Of a stretch of 64,000 bases of DNA, positions 17,064 through 24,901 are shown piece after piece. The notes under the pieces are model-generated. The model had not been told where the DNA came from. It did not search any database and was given only the letters and a program-made list of their open reading frames with translations. Source of the DNA: a bacterium D16-76 (lineage in GTDB: Bacteria > Bacillota > Clostridia > Oscillospirales > Acutalibacteraceae); contig QZEE01000002.1 in NCBI GenBank assembly GCA_009917445.1, forward strand, positions 1 to 64,000, in the 5' to 3' direction. The translations under genes and the position numbers were made by a program. Within the stretch, counting starts at the first letter, position 1. Each line of letters begins with the position of its first letter.

Positions 17064-17086
17064 CCTCCTATTTCAATTATGTATAC

Positions 17087-17413
17087 TTATTTTGGTGAAA
17101 CACCTTCCGGTGCATTTACTACCTTGCTCATAGAACAAAGATCGTCAATTAGAGAACTGACCTCATCATAGTTTACATCAAAATTGATCGTTTCAGAAGA
17201 TACCTTAATCATTGCAAGTACCCACTCTTTACGATCAGCGCCATTATCAAATTTTTCTTCGGCCTCTTTCATATACTTTACAATAAGATCAATCACCTTA
17301 CTCCAATTCTTTTCTTTTATTGCTTTCTTTACGTATTTAACTAAAGCGACAATAAGCGTTATAATTGTGAGAATGGTAGTTAAGTTTGAAAGAAGAAAAT
17401 TTAAGAAATCCAT
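17087..17413 (-). CDS. Probable holin (LLH-like)
   Basis: The 108-residue protein has one N-terminal membrane helix (LSNLTTILTIITLIVALVKYV) followed by a positively charged helix and an acidic C-terminal domain. That layout is seen in LLH-type phage holins. It lies within the lysis block two genes after the amidase, which supports the role. Holins open the membrane for endolysin release. Topology alone does not prove it. Confidence 0.6.
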   Translation of the reverse strand: MDFLNFLLSNLTTILTIITLIVALVKYVKKAIKEKNWSKVIDLIVKYMKEAEEKFDNGADRKEWVLAMIKVSSETINFDVNYDEVSSLIDDLCSMSKVVNAPEGVSPK

Positions 17414-17431
17414 ATTATAACCTCCACATAC

Positions 17432-17758
17432 TTATATAGCTGGACTATCTTTAGATCCGCTATCCATTTCGGCATAATTGTTAATCTTTGCAGATTCATA
17501 TGTTATACCGCCCTCTTTGTGATCAGACTTAGCCATGTTGAGATAAAATGAACAAATCGTACCGTGTGAAGTCCATGGTAAGCCTACCATAGCAGAAACC
17601 CATGGTAGGCTACCAGTATATCCCTTTAAAATACAAAGTGTTGCTAGAAAGATACCTCCAAGAGTTACCGCCCATAGCAACCACCGCACATCAGATATTA
17701 ACTGTTTAGAATAATCTCTTTTCTTATGGCTAGTCTTTTTTCTCAAATGAGAAGCCAT
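17432..17758 (-). CDS. Small membrane protein of the lysis module
   Basis: 108 residues with a basic N-terminus and one or two hydrophobic segments (WLLWAVTLGGIFLATLCIL; SLPWVSAMVGLPWTSHG). Its start overlaps the stop of the amidase gene by one base, so the two are translated together. It may be a holin-like or antiholin-like partner; I do not recognise a family. Confidence 0.6.
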   Translation of the reverse strand: MASHLRKKTSHKKRDYSKQLISDVRWLLWAVTLGGIFLATLCILKGYTGSLPWVSAMVGLPWTSHGTICSFYLNMAKSDHKEGGITYESAKINNYAEMDSGSKDSPAI

Positions 17759-18753
17759 TAGATTACCTCCATCATCTTGGCAAAACGATACAAAACAGTA
17801 ACTAACTGTTCACGAGTCATAAGGTCTTCCCACATTCCGTTAAACTCTCCAGAGGTGCTGCCTTTAATCAGCCCAGAGTCAACAGCCCACTTTCGTGCCT
17901 CTTCGCTATAGGCACTAGCATCATTATCACGCCACTGCTGGCGCATTTCGTTGAAGAACTTATTAAATTGTTTACCATCCATGATTTCTTCCTCCTTTGT
18001 CGCTGGATCTTTGGCAGATGCAATTTTATTGATATAGTCTAGGCATACCCAACCTTCACCAGTGAAGCCCCAGTTGCCATCTTCTTTAGAGATAATCACT
18101 ACCGTACCATCGGGATATGTCTTGATAACATTTCCATTTATTGGGCTTGTCCTACAATTCAATCCATCATCTGCATTAACCTGGCCTTGATATGGTTTGA
18201 ATGGCCCAGCGGGTACACCGCTCAGTTTTTGATTCACTTCTTTCGCTAACTGTCCAAGCCTACTATATGTAAAATCACCTGGACACGATTTATTGTCAAA
18301 CCAACGATGCGCAGTTAGCACCATTTCGTCAGATTTAGGGCGATAAGCTAAAGTTGTTGACTTATCGCCAAGCCACAGAAGTTTCTTCTTTCCGTTGCGC
18401 TGGCAAATATCTGTACACAGATTTACAAGAGACTTCCACACGTTGGCGTTGAATGCATAAGGATGGAAAGAATCACTGGCACACTCAATGGTAATTGCCC
18501 TATCATCATTATCCCAATTAGATGTACACCAAGAATGATCAATCTCATCTACAATAGTTCCAATCCTTCCATCAGTACCAATACCATAGTTACAACTGGC
18601 CTCCTTGCCAGAACTATAGAAGAAGTCGCAAAGCCATTCAACAGAAGTTTGTCCCACAACACAATGTGGTGTAATCCTCTCAATAGCATGGGATTTGCGA
18701 CCACCTTGCATTGGGCTTATTTTACGCATACAGCTAAGAGAACTGTTGCTCAT
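17758..18753 (-). CDS. Endolysin: N-acetylmuramoyl-L-alanine amidase
   Basis: The 331-residue protein begins with an Amidase_2/PGRP domain (residues 20-165). The zinc ligands are visible as H30 in ITPHCVVG and His/Cys in ALTAHRWFDNKSCPGD; NYGIGTDGRIGTIV and RAITIECASD are typical. An SH3-like domain with DGLNCRTSPI follows (about 190-245). The C-terminus (EEARKWAVDSGLIKGS... TREQLVTVLYRF) resembles an S-layer-homology motif. It cleaves the stem-peptide amide bond of peptidoglycan for lysis. Confidence 0.9.
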   Translation of the reverse strand: MSNSSLSCMRKISPMQGGRKSHAIERITPHCVVGQTSVEWLCDFFYSSGKEASCNYGIGTDGRIGTIVDEIDHSWCTSNWDNDDRAITIECASDSFHPYAFNANVWKSLVNLCTDICQRNGKKKLLWLGDKSTTLAYRPKSDEMVLTAHRWFDNKSCPGDFTYSRLGQLAKEVNQKLSGVPAGPFKPYQGQVNADDGLNCRTSPINGNVIKTYPDGTVVIISKEDGNWGFTGEGWVCLDYINKIASAKDPATKEEEIMDGKQFNKFFNEMRQQWRDNDASAYSEEARKWAVDSGLIKGSTSGEFNGMWEDLMTREQLVTVLYRFAKMMEVI

Positions 18754-18773
18754 ATGTATCTACCCCCTTGCAT

Positions 18774-18941
18774 TTAGGAAGCAATAGGCATAGCAATCCC
18801 GTTTAGCACCACATAAAAGATATTGCGGTTACTGCGTTGCGCAGCAAAACGTTCATATGCCTCTGCAACCATTTCACGATTGTTGACAAAATTATCCTTT
18901 GTACGATTACTACCATGAATAAGCTTTAAAAGTTTACTCAT
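18774..18941 (-). CDS. Short phage protein, 55 residues
   Basis: A small frame reading MSKLLKLIHGSNRTKDNF... and ending in GIAMPIAS. An AAGGGAGATGG ribosome site precedes the ATG at 18941. It fills the gap just ahead of the amidase gene, and the terminator at 18,963-18,988 lies just upstream. It is basic and mostly helical. I do not recognise it. Confidence 0.65.
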   Translation of the reverse strand: MSKLLKLIHGSNRTKDNFVNNREMVAEAYERFAAQRSNRNIFYVVLNGIAMPIAS

Positions 18942-18962
18942 TTGTACCATCTCCCTTCATAA

Positions 18963-18988
18963 TAAAAAAAAAGGCCATATCTGGCCTT
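18963..18988 (-). terminator. Intrinsic terminator upstream of the lysis genes
   Basis: Stem AAGGCCA / TGGCCTT with a TATC-type loop, followed on the minus strand by eight or more Ts. It separates the fibre/DGR genes from the lysis block. The gap to 19,060 holds nothing else that I can name. Confidence 0.85.
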
Positions 18989-19060
18989 AACTGAATAAAA
19001 TCATCCAGATGAGTTCGTCACTCTAATTTATCTTCCTATGCGGATTTGTCAGCCTAAAAT

Positions 19061-19519
19061 TTATCTTACCCACAATGTCCACCCAAACAGATCGTAACTT
19101 GGCAACATACCTTTACACAGTTTATAATCAAGCCAATCGAAAATTACAATCACTGGACACGCCAGTATACACCAAAGAAATGTGTAGAGCGGACAAATTT
19201 GCCCAAGGATATTTCCAAACTGATTTGAATAATCCCATACCCCAAGACCTAGCCATAGATTTAATATGCATCCTGCTATAAATTCCGCTGCCGTAATAAC
19301 TAATCCACCAATCAATGATTGTTTTTGTAGGGACAGTTCCCACGGGATCATGTCATTTGCAATATCTAATGGCACACATATCAGAGCTGCTAACAAAACC
19401 ATGCTCCAATGTGTATATCCCCTCCACACAATTTCAAGAAAACCATATAGCACGCCGCCAATACACCAGCGTACTATATGGCTAGATATTTTACACATAT
19501 TTTTTGAGAATTTTTCCAT
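19061..19519 (-). CDS. Membrane protein, possibly ABC-transporter type IV (PF06541-like)
   Basis: The protein of about 152 residues has roughly four hydrophobic segments. One region reads GFLEIVWRGYTHWSM and another GLGVWDYSNQFGNILGQICPLYTFLW, features I associate with the 'putative ABC-transporter type IV' family, also found in gut phages near lysis genes. ATG 19519 is preferred because AGAGGG lies seven bases upstream. Holin-like function is possible but not shown. Confidence 0.6.
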   Translation of the reverse strand: MEKFSKNMCKISSHIVRWCIGGVLYGFLEIVWRGYTHWSMVLLAALICVPLDIANDMIPWELSLQKQSLIGGLVITAAEFIAGCILNLWLGLGVWDYSNQFGNILGQICPLYTFLWCILACPVIVIFDWLDYKLCKGMLPSYDLFGWTLWVR

Positions 19520-19543
19520 GCTAAACCCTCTTTGTTTCAACGG

Positions 19544-20134
19544 TTAATTACCATTAAGCCTTGCAACAATGGCGTTCATTTGTGTCTGCGCCACGTTCAA
19601 TTTATCAGCAACTTCGGAACTATACGGTTCTGGTAACTCCATACCATACTGCACACTAGCAATGGCATCCACATCGTCTAGTGACATAACATAAGCTTTT
19701 AGCGCATTATGATAAGTAGTTTGAGAGGTAATTAACGTTTGAGCAGCTATATAAATTCGTGCAATTTCAGATGCTGAATAGATCCTACACACTCCCCCAT
19801 CTGCTTGATATGGAAACTCAGTACCTCCAAGTTCTACAACACGGAAAAGGTTTGCGATATTACTCTGATCCTCTATCGAAAGGTTAAAATGAACTTCTTC
19901 ATCGTTAAACTCAATATCAATACCAGACACTATCACTGCATTACAAGCAGAAGATATTTCAGAAATTTTCGCTGAACGAATTACTTCTACAGAACTATCC
20001 GTTCCAATAATTTCCACAGCATCATCAATAGTAATCCACCCTTTATTCACCGCTTTCAATAATCCAGCAGCACTAATAGAAGGAGAACTATTGTTTAACC
20101 CGTTCATATACAGCATACGTAAATTTTCTTTCAT
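19544..20134 (-). CDS. Phage protein downstream of the DGR
   Basis: 196 residues. The N-terminus has AGLLKAVNKGWITIDDAVEIIG, a helical segment seen in small tail-module proteins. The middle reads ELGGTEFPYQADGGVCRIYSASEI followed by a helical segment (QTTYHNALKAYVMSL). That second part recalls DUF4376-type tail-assembly proteins, but the similarity is by eye. It starts five bases after the previous gene's end, so it is cotranscribed with the DGR genes. Confidence 0.6.
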   Translation of the reverse strand: MKENLRMLYMNGLNNSSPSISAAGLLKAVNKGWITIDDAVEIIGTDSSVEVIRSAKISEISSACNAVIVSGIDIEFNDEEVHFNLSIEDQSNIANLFRVVELGGTEFPYQADGGVCRIYSASEIARIYIAAQTLITSQTTYHNALKAYVMSLDDVDAIASVQYGMELPEPYSSEVADKLNVAQTQMNAIVARLNGN

Positions 20135-20139
20135 AACTT

Positions 20140-20424
20140 TTATACCTCCAACGCTGCTGCGATAAGTTCATTTAAACGTGAATTTATCACCTTAGTTTTA
20201 TCAACACTTCGATTATGCCTGTTGATAACATACCAATCATAGCAGTTACCTTCCATATCTTCGTCCGATTTATCTTTTCTGACAACATAAAACGAATCGT
20301 GAATTGTACAGTCTGGATATTCCGTTACCACAGACTGAAATCCTTCTAGGTCTGTATGCTTATCGCCTTTGGTTCGTAGAACTTCTTCTCCGATAAGCTC
20401 GTTTGTTCCAAAAATGTACTCCAA
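20140..20424 (-). CDS. Small acidic protein overlapping the RT gene end
   Basis: 94 residues starting at a TTG (20424) that follows AAGGAG by eight bases. It overlaps the last 79 bp of the reverse transcriptase gene in another frame. The sequence has a segment HDSFYVVRKDKSDEDMEGNCYDWYVINRHN that looks like a small beta-rich domain. It lacks the basic four-helix character of DGR Avd proteins. Its position next to the RT makes it a candidate accessory gene, without direct evidence. Confidence 0.6.
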   Translation of the reverse strand: MEYIFGTNELIGEEVLRTKGDKHTDLEGFQSVVTEYPDCTIHDSFYVVRKDKSDEDMEGNCYDWYVINRHNRSVDKTKVINSRLNELIAAALEV

Positions 20425-21491
20425 AGCAATCTCTCCTTCCGTGAATTTATTCGGATAACATTCTTCAAGTCTTTTAACACACCTTTCTTAATTCGTTTCT
20501 TAAATATGTTGTAGTGATTGCAATGTGTTAATTGACCGATTTGTGATATTACGCCAGCCGCCCATCTTGGTTGTATATGACGGTTAAGCCTCTTCTTCGT
20601 GTAATACATACTCAGTTTCCTTTTAATTCTTAATAAGTTTCTCTTTCTAAGTAATGTAAAACCGCGCCCATACCTATAACCTAGAGCAGATGGCATACGA
20701 GATGCAACAGGAAATATTTGCCAATTTGATTTTAGGTTTAACTCTTTCTTGTTTAGCCAGTCTTCCATAGCCTTTAGTAATTTTCTTAATTTTCTCTTGT
20801 TGCTCCCAAATATCGTAAAATTGTCCATATACCTAATATAATGCGTTACTCCAAAGCCACCCTCTCTTATTAGATGATCTAAGGGTTGCAAAACAGTATT
20901 CGCAAACCATTGTGATGTATAAACTCCAATTTGAATACCATTCTGAGTAATACGCTCAATTAGATCTATGACACGTCTATCTTTTATCAACTCTTTCATC
21001 CTGTTATGAACATATATAGGTTTTATGCTATCATAAAAATGGTGTATATCTGCTTCTAAGCAATACTTTGTACCACGAACATCTGTTTCCATCCATTTTT
21101 CTATAGCTTTCATCCCATAGTGTATTCCTCGCTTACGAATACTTCCACAACAATATTTATCCATTCCTCGCATTAAAACAGGCTCGATTACTTGAATAAG
21201 CGCATGATGCACATATTGATCAGGCCATAATGCGGGTTCGCATATATCTCGGTATTTACAAGCCGACCTATCCCATCTCCTTTTCTTTTCAACGGGCGTT
21301 GGGATAAATCCATCCACAATAATTTTTCGCAATTCAACAACTCTAGCAGACATGTTTTGTTCTACCCAAGCTACTGTTTTATTAGGCTTATGTCTTGGCA
21401 ACCATCTATGGGTCTTATTGACCTCAACCAATGCAAACATTAAGTTCTCATCGGAAATCAATTTTTCAAAAATATTGTTCATTCTCTTCAT
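20346..21491 (-). CDS. DGR reverse transcriptase (YMDN variant)
   Basis: The 381-residue RT copies the template RNA into mutagenised cDNA that replaces the variable repeat. Motif A is CLEADIHHFYDS with Asp148. Residues 188-194 read IGVYTSQ, the IGxxxSQ motif that distinguishes DGR RTs from retron and group II intron RTs. The catalytic box is Y221-M-D223-N224, with Asn where YxDD is expected. The C-terminal thumb is basic (RKRNLLRIKRKLSMYYTKKR). The ATG at 21491 follows GGAGGAG by nine bases. TR lies 174 bp upstream of the start, and the target gene lies beyond that. Confidence 0.93.
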   Translation of the reverse strand: MKRMNNIFEKLISDENLMFALVEVNKTHRWLPRHKPNKTVAWVEQNMSARVVELRKIIVDGFIPTPVEKKRRWDRSACKYRDICEPALWPDQYVHHALIQVIEPVLMRGMDKYCCGSIRKRGIHYGMKAIEKWMETDVRGTKYCLEADIHHFYDSIKPIYVHNRMKELIKDRRVIDLIERITQNGIQIGVYTSQWFANTVLQPLDHLIREGGFGVTHYIRYMDNFTIFGSNKRKLRKLLKAMEDWLNKKELNLKSNWQIFPVASRMPSALGYRYGRGFTLLRKRNLLRIKRKLSMYYTKKRLNRHIQPRWAAGVISQIGQLTHCNHYNIFKKRIKKGVLKDLKNVIRINSRKERLLWSTFLEQTSLSEKKFYEPKAISIQT

Positions 21492-21664
21492 TATAGGGTG
21501 CTCCTCCTTAAAGCCTCGTGATGTTTCCTTCGCTCCGAAGAGAGTACTAAACCACGCCCTATCAGCTAATCTTCACCAAGGGGTGTGCGAATGCCTGCGC
21601 CATATAGAAAGAGCGGAGTACTCTAACTACTCTGATAATGTTAGCCAAACTAAATACTTAGGAT
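21492..21664 (-). ncRNA. DGR spacer RNA between TR and RT
   Basis: A 173-nt non-coding stretch directly follows the TR on the minus strand. It contains inverted repeats such as AGAGTACT / AGTACTCT and CTCCG / CGGAG. In the Bordetella phage DGR the equivalent segment is part of the RNA needed to start cDNA synthesis. The structure here is inferred from pairing only. Confidence 0.6.
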
Positions 21665-21798
21665 GCGACAGCCGATGTTGTCGTTAGCGTTAGAAGCCCT
21701 GTTGTAGTTCACGTAGAACAAACCGTGATTACGGTTCTGGTTATAGTTACCCCCAACGTGCAGACAAGGGTTGGAAGCGTTGAAGTTCCAGTTATCCG
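21665..21798 (-). ncRNA. DGR template repeat (TR)
   Basis: The 134-bp segment matches the variable repeat at 22,020-22,153 base for base, except at 16 sites. At 15 of them the template (minus-strand) base is adenine. Read in the target frame it has many AAC codons (N-W-N-F-N-A-S-N-P...). Downstream on the minus strand lies the spacer RNA and then the RT. The flank 21,799-21,960 has a further small hairpin (GCTTCCT / AGGAAGC). Confidence 0.95.
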
Positions 21799-21964
21799 CG
21801 AAACACATACGAAACCCGACTGCTGCGCAAGCAATCCCAAAAACTGATATCGAAAAGCTTCCTCAATCCCAGGGTGGTAATTAAGGAAGCACGTTTTAAC
21901 TATATTTTTAAAAATGTAGATAATTTATTTGAGTATCAAACTACTTTCATATAATAAACTAGCT

Positions 21965-21992
21965 TGTGGGGAAAGTTGACACTCTCCCCACA
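21965..21992. other. DGR target hairpin/cruciform
   Basis: A 12-bp inverted repeat (TGTGGGGAAAGT and ACTCTCCCCACA, one wobble) with a 4-base loop lies 10 bp past the stop of the target gene and 27 bp past the VR. No T-run follows it on the minus strand, so it is not a standard terminator. Size and position fit the DNA hairpin that DGRs use for target recognition. Confidence 0.75.
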
Positions 21993-22001
21993 CCCCTCTC
22001 A

Positions 22002-24887
22002 TCAGGGTAATTTTTGGAGGCGACAGCCGATGTTGCCGTAAGCGTAAGAAGCCCTGTCGTAGTACACGCAGAACAAACCGAGATTACGGTTCTGGCCATA
22101 GTTACCCCCAACGCACAGACAAGGGTAGGAAGCGAAGAAGCTCCAGTAATCCGGTATATAAGTCTGGTCACTGCCACTAGAAGCAGAAGGCACAAACATT
22201 GGGAATCCTCCCGCCGTAACTACATTTAATGCAGACGGATATCCGCTAGTAAGTGTACCAGCTACTGTACCATTAGCATTATCGCTAAACTGATTTGGAT
22301 TCAAAATAATGTTCAGACCGTTGCTATTGTAATAACAACCATCCATCCAGTCATATACATTATCCCATAGACCCTCAATCCAACGATACTGAGTATACCC
22401 CCATGTAGTACGATTTGCAGCAGTAGTTCCAGTATGATAAGACATTGAGTCCGTTTTGCCGTTGTTTTCTTTTGAGCCACCGGCGGAACATCCAAATCCA
22501 ATCTTCCCCTGGCTCTCCCAATCAGCAAATTCCACGATATACAAAAGCCAAATAGTAAACCTCATTGCAAAATCGCTTTGCCATATGGTTGTACCCAAAT
22601 TGTGAATAGCAGTACGTGCATTGGCACGAGTTACATTGCAAGCCTGGGCAACATTAGTTGTAGACTTATAAGTGCTTGTGGCACAATGATACCTACCGAT
22701 ATATACAAAGTCACGCTCACCCTTACCATCGCCCCGGTTCATATGTGCAGGCGAAACAGAGAAACCATCATTTGCACCATCGGAAATCTGAATCTTTAAT
22801 TTATTTCCGCTCTTGGTAAGCTTGTACCAGAACTTTGGAATTTTAACTAGAGTACCAGCAGCACTGTCTGTTTCCTTTACCATCCCACTCCATGGCATTA
22901 AATTGTCGAATGGGGAACTACCAGCACCATTTCCAATAGCTGGCACAGGATCTGTAAATCTAGCAGCAGCATCAGTTCTAGTTAGCTTAGTTGTACTAGT
23001 TCCATCCCATTCAACACCATAGATAGTAGTAAGTTTTGCTGTCACAGCACATGTTTTATTTTCTGGCGCAAGATGATTTGTTCCTTCAGCGACCTTAATT
23101 GTAATTGTCGCACTTCCCGTACCCTTGCCAGTAACAGTAACAACATTGCCATTGACACTTACAGTCGCAACACCTGTATTGCTTGATGTTGCAGAGATTA
23201 CACCATCACCAGTACGTGTTACAGTAATTGTCGTGTTAGGGGAGGCCGCAGTAAGCGAAACGCTTGTCTTGTTGATACTAAGACTTCCAGCGGCTTTACC
23301 AATAGTCCAGGCCACAGTTTTTGCAGTTGTAGACCCATCGCTCCATTTGTAGTTTGAGCCTGGTGTAAATGTGGCATTATAACTACCAGCATTTGTGCCA
23401 ACTGTTATGCCACCAATGGTCATTTTCGATGTATCATAATTGCTCCAACTTGGACTCTGTTCTGCACCAGAATAAGTAAGCGATCCGCTCTGACTTGGCA
23501 CATTTGCAATCACAGCTTTCTGGATTGTCCAGCTAACAGTTTGCTCAGAAGAAGCACCATCGCTCCACTTATAATTTTCTGTAGGCGTAAACTTAGTGTC
23601 ATAACTACCAGCATTTGTGCCTTTAACAATACCAGCCATGGTCATTTTTGCACTATCATAACCATTCCAGCTTGGAGATAACTCATTGCCGTTATATGTC
23701 AAAGTGCCACTTTGTGTAGGAACAGAAATAGTCGCTTTGTCAATCTTCCAGGTGACAGTTTTGGAAGTAACCGACATATCGTCCCAACAGAAATCTTCAG
23801 TAGGAGTAAATGTTGCACTATATGTTCCAGCATCCGTTGCTTTAACAACCCCACCAATAGTTAATTTAGTAGGATCGTAATTATTCCATGCCGCATTTTG
23901 TTCAGCACCCGTATATGACAAAGTACCATCTTGACTTGGTACTGTTGTAATAACTGTCTTATTTGGAACGGCAGTAATATGGCCTGCTGGATTTGAATTA
24001 ACCATTCCATCTGTTGAAATAGGGAACAGCGCAAAATAATACGTTGTCCCATTAGTAAGCCCAGCTACTTCCAATGGCGTTGTTTGATGTGCGTTTCTGG
24101 TCGTGCTGTTCAGTGCCAAAGTTCCATCCTCTGGGGATGTAGGGTAACTCCCTTCCTTATACACTACCTTTGTACTCCCCCAGGTTGACACAGTAATGCC
24201 ATCTTCTACGATTGTAGCCGCAGGATCAGTCCATGTAAGACTAATTCTCCCGTTTAGCTGAGAAGCTACACTAAGCGCTGATACATTTCCTGTTGGTACT
24301 GCATTGGGAGTTTCTGTAAACTCATTTGCGGTATCGTCAGTATACATCTTCGTGGTCGTATATGGGAAAAACTTATAGAAATATTTTGTCCCATCAGATA
24401 ATCCAGTATCGCAAAAATACTGGTCTTTGTAAGCATTTCGTGTCTTGCTATCCACGACAACCGTACCATCGCGCCTGCTACTAGGCACAGAGCCAGCCTT
24501 ACGAACTAGTAGCGTTCCAGCCCACTTAGATAGCACGGTTTCACCGATAGCAATATCCTCTGGGTCTGTCCACTTAACATATACTTTCCCAGAGCTTGTA
24601 ATTGTAGTAATATCTGTCACTGCGGCTAGTGGTGTTCCACCGCCACCCCCACCAGATGTAATTTCTTCCCACTGTTCTGTTTCTGGGTTATACCCCTCTA
24701 ATGCTTCTTCGGCAGGATTATAGCGCATACCATGAACGCCATCTTCTGAAACTAGCAATGCAGAAAAATGATCCTCAGCACTAGTTCCATCTTTGCTTTT
24801 GACTTGATCCGCCGATGTTTCCTGATATACAATATGGTATTGCCCGTCATCGCCCTTAATGCGCTTTCTTGTTTTATATATTGACAC
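22002..24887 (-). CDS. DGR target: Ig-rich phage surface protein with C-type-lectin/FGE-like variable domain
   Basis: 961 residues. The N-terminus (1-85) looks like a tail-attachment region and ends in a poly-Gly linker. Two fibronectin-like domains follow (about 90-310). Then come three tandem ~75-residue repeats that share VPSQ-GTLSY-G-EQ...NYD..K(L/M)T and FTP...WSDG motifs (about 312-540), and a BIG2-like domain (about 545-620). The C-terminal ~340 residues have the DGR-type lectin/formylglycine-enzyme fold (WLLYIVEFADWESQG, NVYDWMDGCYY, GCRLQKLP). The VR is residues 912-956. It probably binds a host surface receptor at the tail tip; variation would alter specificity. Confidence 0.92.
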   Translation of the reverse strand: MSIYKTRKRIKGDDGQYHIVYQETSADQVKSKDGTSAEDHFSALLVSEDGVHGMRYNPAEEALEGYNPETEQWEEITSGGGGGGTPLAAVTDITTITSSGKVYVKWTDPEDIAIGETVLSKWAGTLLVRKAGSVPSSRRDGTVVVDSKTRNAYKDQYFCDTGLSDGTKYFYKFFPYTTTKMYTDDTANEFTETPNAVPTGNVSALSVASQLNGRISLTWTDPAATIVEDGITVSTWGSTKVVYKEGSYPTSPEDGTLALNSTTRNAHQTTPLEVAGLTNGTTYYFALFPISTDGMVNSNPAGHITAVPNKTVITTVPSQDGTLSYTGAEQNAAWNNYDPTKLTIGGVVKATDAGTYSATFTPTEDFCWDDMSVTSKTVTWKIDKATISVPTQSGTLTYNGNELSPSWNGYDSAKMTMAGIVKGTNAGSYDTKFTPTENYKWSDGASSEQTVSWTIQKAVIANVPSQSGSLTYSGAEQSPSWSNYDTSKMTIGGITVGTNAGSYNATFTPGSNYKWSDGSTTAKTVAWTIGKAAGSLSINKTSVSLTAASPNTTITVTRTGDGVISATSSNTGVATVSVNGNVVTVTGKGTGSATITIKVAEGTNHLAPENKTCAVTAKLTTIYGVEWDGTSTTKLTRTDAAARFTDPVPAIGNGAGSSPFDNLMPWSGMVKETDSAAGTLVKIPKFWYKLTKSGNKLKIQISDGANDGFSVSPAHMNRGDGKGERDFVYIGRYHCATSTYKSTTNVAQACNVTRANARTAIHNLGTTIWQSDFAMRFTIWLLYIVEFADWESQGKIGFGCSAGGSKENNGKTDSMSYHTGTTAANRTTWGYTQYRWIEGLWDNVYDWMDGCYYNSNGLNIILNPNQFSDNANGTVAGTLTSGYPSALNVVTAGGFPMFVPSASSGSDQTYIPDYWSFFASYPCLCVGGNYGQNRNLGLFCVYYDRASYAYGNIGCRLQKLP
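22020..22153 (-). repeat. DGR variable repeat (VR)
   Basis: 134 bp inside the 3' end of the target gene. Compared with the TR, 15 adenines have changed to G or T, and one C to T. The changes cluster at first and second codon positions, mostly of AAC codons, giving residues such as Y, S, F, G, D in VR where TR would encode N. The 3' end (coding sense) is the GC-rich AACATCGGCTGTCGC stretch, the likely start of mutagenic homology. Confidence 0.95.
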
Positions 24888-24901
24888 AGTTCTACCTCCG
24901 C

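Noticed and set aside
19544-20134. Avd accessory protein
   Set aside because: At 196 residues it is too long and acidic, and it has tail-assembly-like segments instead of a basic four-helix bundle.
20346-21491. Retron or group II intron RT
   Set aside because: The IGxxxSQ motif, adjacent TR/VR pair and absence of a maturase/HNH domain or msr/msd RNA point to a DGR.
21352-21687. Plus-strand ORF through TR and the RT start
   Set aside because: It is antisense to the RT gene, has no ribosome site, and the TR is better explained as non-coding template.
21965-21992. Rho-independent terminator for the DGR target gene
   Set aside because: No T-run follows the stem on the minus strand; position and loop size fit a DGR hairpin better.
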